Of a stretch of 64,000 bases of DNA, positions 59,636 to 64,000 are shown one piece after another (position 1 is the stretch's first letter; the number at the start of each line of letters is the position of its first letter). This DNA comes from Carettochelys insculpta (taxonomy: Eukaryota; Chordata; Testudines; Carettochelyidae): contig NC_134138.1 of assembly GCF_033958435.1 (NCBI RefSeq), positions 78,106,298 to 78,170,297 on the forward strand, in the 5' to 3' direction. Both the position numbers and the translations under genes were made by a program. A model generated the notes under the pieces. The model was not told the DNA's origin. It searched no databases and saw only the letters and a program-made list of their open reading frames with translations.

Positions 59636-60005
59636 GGCTGTCTACACTTGCCCCCAACTTCGAAGGGGGCATGGTAATAAGGGCCATGGGAGATTACTAA
59701 AGAAGTGCTGTGGTGAATGCGCAGCACTTCATTAGGCTAATTCTCCCTCAAGGCAACTTTGAAGTGTCAAACTTCAAAGTGCCAGCATGCCTGTAGTCAC
59801 AGGCACTTCGAAGAGCCCGCGCTAATTCAAAGTCCCTTTACTCCTACACACATGCCGGCACTTCAAAGTTTGAAGCTTCGAAGCTTCCACGGAGGAAAAT
59901 GGGCCTAATGAAGTGTTACTTATCCACCGCAGCACTTCATTAGTAATCTCCCACGGCCCTGATTACCATGCCCCCTTCGAAGTTGGGGGCAAGTGTAGAC
60001 AAGCC
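59636..60005. mobile_element. Palindromic MITE, related but distinct, ~370 bp
   Basis: The arms read ggctgtctacacttgcccc and ggggcaagtgtagacaagcc. The interior has 'aacttcgaagggggcatgg' mirrored at the right. The left end has lost one base, so the target duplication cannot be read. Confidence 0.8.
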
Positions 60006-60008
60006 CAG

Positions 60009-60538
60009 GAATCATTAGTATTAAGTTTCTCACCCCCTTTTCCCTGCTATTTTTCATTCTTGACCATAAAATATAAATTGAGAGAGATGGAGTGAATATT
60101 AAATCACCAAAGGAAAGGGAAGAGAAGGACTGAATTAGGCATGTCCCCCACATCCAAATTCATAGGTATTAATTCTCTACCCAGAGGTTTAAAATATGGT
60201 AGCTCCTGTCCAAAAAAGGTACACGTAATATTTTAGGTAAGTAACATTCTCTGGAGCAATGCTGTCTTCTCCCCCAGCACAGTCACCCCATGTGGTCCTC
60301 TCACTCAAGAAACAAAGAACTAGGGACAATCAGAATCTGTGTGTATATGTATGTATTTGTATATGGATACAATACTAATATCAAATTGGGTACCCACAAG
60401 GGTATCACCTTGGGTATGTCAGGTCTCTACTAGATAAATCCTCAGCGATTACCTTAAGGCTGTTTTAAATTCCCTCTTCCTACTAAAGAGGTACACAGGG
60501 AATTGAAGAGAAGTCAAAGATATGGCCCAATAACTCAT
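60009..60538. other. No recognised feature
   Basis: Unannotated spacer. Confidence 0.4.
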
Positions 60539-60541
60539 CTA

Positions 60542-61252
60542 GGCTACGTCTACACGTGAAGCCTACATCGAAATAGCTTATTTCGATGTAGCAACATCGA
60601 AATAGGCTATTTCGATGAATAACGTCTACACGTCCTCCAGGGCTGGCAATGTCGATGTTCAACTTCGACGTTGCGCGGCACCACATCGAAATAGGCGCTG
60701 CGAGGGAACGTCTACACGCCAAAGTAGCACACGTCGAAATAAGGGTGCCAGGCACAGCTGCAGACAGGGTCACAGGGCGGACTCAACAGCAAGCCGCTCC
60801 CTTAAAGGGCCCCTCCCAGACACAGTTGCACTATACAACACAAGATACACAGAGCCTACAACTGGTTGCAGACCCTGTGCCTGCAGCATGGATCCCCAGC
60901 TGCCGCAGCAGCAGCCAGAAGCCCTGGGCTAAGGGCTGCTGCCCACGGTGACCATAGAGCCCCGCAGGGGCTGGAGAGAGAGCATCTCTCAACCCCCCAG
61001 CTGATGGCCGCCATGGAGGACCCGGCAATTTCGACATTGCGGGACACGGATCGTCTACACGGTCCCTACTTCGACGTTGAACGTCGAAGTAGGGCGCTAT
61101 TCCGATCCCCTCATGAGGTTAGCGACTTCGACGTCTCGCCGCCTAACGTCGAAGTTAACTTCGAAATAGCGCCCGACGCGTGTAGCCGCGACGGGCGCTA
61201 TTTCGAAGTTAGTGCCGCTACTTCGAAGTAGCGTGCACGTGTAGACACAGCT
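60542..61252 (+). mobile_element. 711-bp Harbinger internal-deletion MITE, plus orientation
   Basis: The ends are ggctacgtctacacgtg and cacgtgtagacacagct, flanked by CTA at 60539-60541 and 61253-61255. The first ~300 bp match the left end of copy C and the last ~300 bp match its right end. The middle, including most of both genes, is gone. It keeps the transposase ATG context with MDPQLPQQQPEALG and a stop. It has the same length and breakpoint as 20388-21098. Confidence 0.9.
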
Positions 61253-61255
61253 CTA

Positions 61256-63930
61256 ATGTCATATAACAAATGTACTATTTTCTCTCGTGGTGTCTGCATG
61301 AGAAACCTTAAACAGGCTTTGATCTAACACCAGTTTTTTTGTTATTGTTTTTGTTTTTGGGTTCTATGTTGTTGTTTTTTTTTACTGGATCCTTTTCACA
61401 GCATTTTGTAAACTGTCAGCATCCTCTCATATTCAGCTATGAAAAAACCTATTCTGCTGTGCTAGCTTCCTCCCTGACCCAGCACTTAAGGATGGAAGGG
61501 AACTGCGGTGTTGACCCTTGCTCCAGGAAAGGCCGTTTGTTGGAAATATGGAGGAAGGGAGCTGCAGCCTGAACTGTGTTGGTGTAAAGTGAAGCAGCAG
61601 CCAGTCCAGTTACAGCTGCTCTGCATTGCTTGCTTATTTGGCATTTACTGCTCCAGAATAAGACCGATGGAAGTGCAGAATGCATTATTCAGGTACTCAA
61701 AAGCATTCATTGGAAAACAAAGAAGAAAGTAATGCTTTAGCTGCTGTCAGACGTATTATTTAGGAGAAGGAAAACTGGCTGTGGCTTTATTCTCAATCCT
61801 CCTTTAAGAAACAGTTATTGTCTCCCACTGAATATATGTTTGTTTCAGGTACAGTTTATTTTAAATGAAGAAACTAAAACCAAATTATTTAGAATATATT
61901 GGACACCATGGGGACTACATATGATGACAGCTTTTGCTTGGGATGCATGCTCGCACTGTGATAAAGATTAGAGTGCACTTTTTGCACACAGTGTGGGACT
62001 AACTACAGGATACATATTTGTGGAGGGAAGCTGACACTAGAACTCAAATGCTTTAGCAATCAAACATCTCCAGAGAACTACGAATTAGGGTGCTTAACTG
62101 TGTATTTACACTTCTCATTAATGCAACAGTCTTACTTTCTGAGATCATTATGAAGTGAGTGGTTTTAAAGAGGTAGAAAAATGAATCAGTGGTATTCTGC
62201 CCCTCTGACCTAGCAACCACAGGGATCAACCACACGAGTTTGAAGAAATATATGTTTCATATTTAATAAAATTTGACTAAGAACACCCATAAGTGGCCAG
62301 TCTCCACTTCCCTCCCCTTTCTCCAAACCATGAATCCTTCCTGCCTTCTTCCCCGCAACCCACTACTTTCACATTTCTCCCAGACTTATCCATGATTTTC
62401 CACTCTGACCCCACTCCACCTCATAAAGTATTGATTTGCTTTTATCACTCACTATTAGGGTGGTTAAAATATTTTTTGCATATGGGTATTAAAACTGTCC
62501 TGTATATAACTGATGGATAACTGAAGTTTTTTATAATTTTCTTTTTTTGTATTTTGCTTTTGTATTGGGATGTTTAAATAGAAAAGTGAAAAATAATAAG
62601 ATGCTTAATCAAAAATATTGAGTCAGGCAGGCCATAATCATAGCCTTTCTACTTCTCAAAAGAAAGTCTGTATTATACAACTAGTACAGTGCAATATAGA
62701 GATCTAAAATCTGGGGAAGTGAGTGCTCAATTTTGATGAGCATTGTCATTTATGGTTATAAGAGATTGAATGGCAGATCTAAAGTGACAGCTTGCTATTC
62801 CCAAGCAGCTCCCTGAATCTGAGAATTTTGTTGATGATCCAGATCTAAAATTAACCTTGTAAAACATGACCATACAGGAGGATTTTTTTTAAGTTACAGG
62901 ATGACTGAATATTGGTATTTATATAGCACCAGTCACTGGTAACTACGATGCAGTATAGAACCTAGACTGTGCTACATACATAGCATACAGAGCAACACGT
63001 TTTCCTTCTCTGGACGTTTCTGAACAAACTTTCAGAACTCAAATGTAACTGTTAACTCCATTCTCTATTGTTACTGATTTTCAGTGCTTTTTTGCTTTTT
63101 TTCTGTTTGCAGCACATGCATCGACAATTCATGGGGTTTTTTTCCCCTTTCCAAGATGACACATGCACACGATTTGTGGAAAGGAAGAGTAGCTAAGATA
63201 AGTGATCACCAGGAAAATCAGTAAATGCCAATTGGCAATAATGAAACAAGACTTAAAGCAAGATTTAGGGATTTCTAAGTGCATAAACATTTTGTTTTGA
63301 TGTATATAAACATAAATACTGGCCCAATTATATATTCTTTGGGCTACTACAGCTCCCACTGACTTCATAGGAGCTTTGGGTAGACCAAGAATGTGAGATT
63401 AGCTCCAATGAGACTGAAGTAACGGAAATGAAACAGTAATGCATGCTGTTTAATAAGGAATCTTTTTCAGTGGTAAGTAGCTTGCTTTACGAAAGGTGGA
63501 AATAATACAAGTGGATGAATTTATGCAAGAAGCAGTGATAAAGACTTTTCTTTAATACAGTGTTTACTTTTTTACCATTTCATAAAATATGTCTTTTTTA
63601 ACAAAAAGAAGATAATGTTATACACAGAAGTATATATTTAGACACTTAGGCAACTGGAAAGATTCAAAGTTAGGATGGAAGTATTGTATTTCATATGTCT
63701 CTTACATAATGCTTGATTAATATTGATTCTTTACATGGCTGCCCAGTTGCTGGGCCAGCAACTTCAGATAATACTTTATCGAGGTGAAGAAACAATGAGC
63801 CCTCTGATCTGGGTGGACTTACACAAATGCACTTACACAGTTGCCAACTGAAATCAATGGAGAATCACACAAGGTCAAAGAGATCCAGTGGCCAGATCAG
63901 CACCAAACTCAGTGGCTTTATTTTTAAATG
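61256..63930. other. No recognised feature (2.7 kb)
   Basis: AT-rich, without recognisable repeats, exons or long frames. Confidence 0.45.
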
Positions 63931-63962
63931 ATCTCTCTCTCTCACACACACATACACACACA
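63931..63962. repeat. (TC)n(AC)n microsatellite
   Basis: Short TC and AC runs near the right edge. Confidence 0.85.
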
Positions 63963-64000
63963 GTCTGATTCCAAACATTTTAAATATAATGTTTAATTGA

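Overview
The window looks like intergenic nuclear DNA from a reptile, most likely a cryptodiran turtle. The evidence is the repeat content: a tRNA-derived SINE with recognisable A and B boxes, CR1 LINE 3' ends, Penelope-like elements with the 'ctataaggtgccacaggac' tail, several hAT relics and a large set of PIF/Harbinger elements. Turtle is inferred from remembered repeat families, because no database search was possible. I found no convincing host gene, structural RNA gene or CRISPR array. Every coding region I can support belongs to a transposable element.

Layout. 1-3973: 3' part of a Harbinger element (copy A), with a transposase on + and a Myb/SANT-like protein on -, both open within the window. 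3974-6389: a decayed Penelope-like element with RT and GIY-YIG regions, which copy A interrupts or abuts. 6503-10203: hAT, CR1, Penelope-tail and SINE relics. 10204-13440: unannotated AT-rich DNA. 13441-16015: nested repeats, with a palindromic MITE inside a Penelope tail inside an old LINE-like repeat. 16294 to about 21310: an ancient decayed Harbinger, itself hit by a 711-bp young MITE (20388-21098). 21591-22654: a solo LTR inside an old MITE. 22750-33450: mostly unannotated, with a CR1 3' end at about 27800-28800. 33462-34984: a hAT element carrying a palindromic MITE. 37090-41071 and 45432-50053: two complete but broken Harbinger copies (B and C). 50615-51972: an LTR-type element with tandem repeats. 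55955-56913: a hAT element. 57380-61252: a cluster of palindromic and deletion-derived Harbinger MITEs. 61256-64000: nothing recognised apart from a microsatellite.

How the parts fit together. The Harbinger copies encode the two proteins expected of this superfamily, a DDE transposase (two exons) and a Myb/SANT-like DNA-binding protein (two exons), as convergent genes. Ten smaller or full-size copies share the ends GGCYRYGTCTACAC and are flanked by 3-bp direct repeats (TAT, TAA, TTT, CTA, AAA, GTA, ATA, CTT, TTA). Most also carry TTCGAA motifs. They range from full-length copies, through a 711-bp internal-deletion derivative, to long perfect-looking palindromes that encode nothing. The window therefore reads as a record of a two-component transposon and the non-coding elements it probably moved. 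Copy A is the only copy whose visible genes are unbroken.
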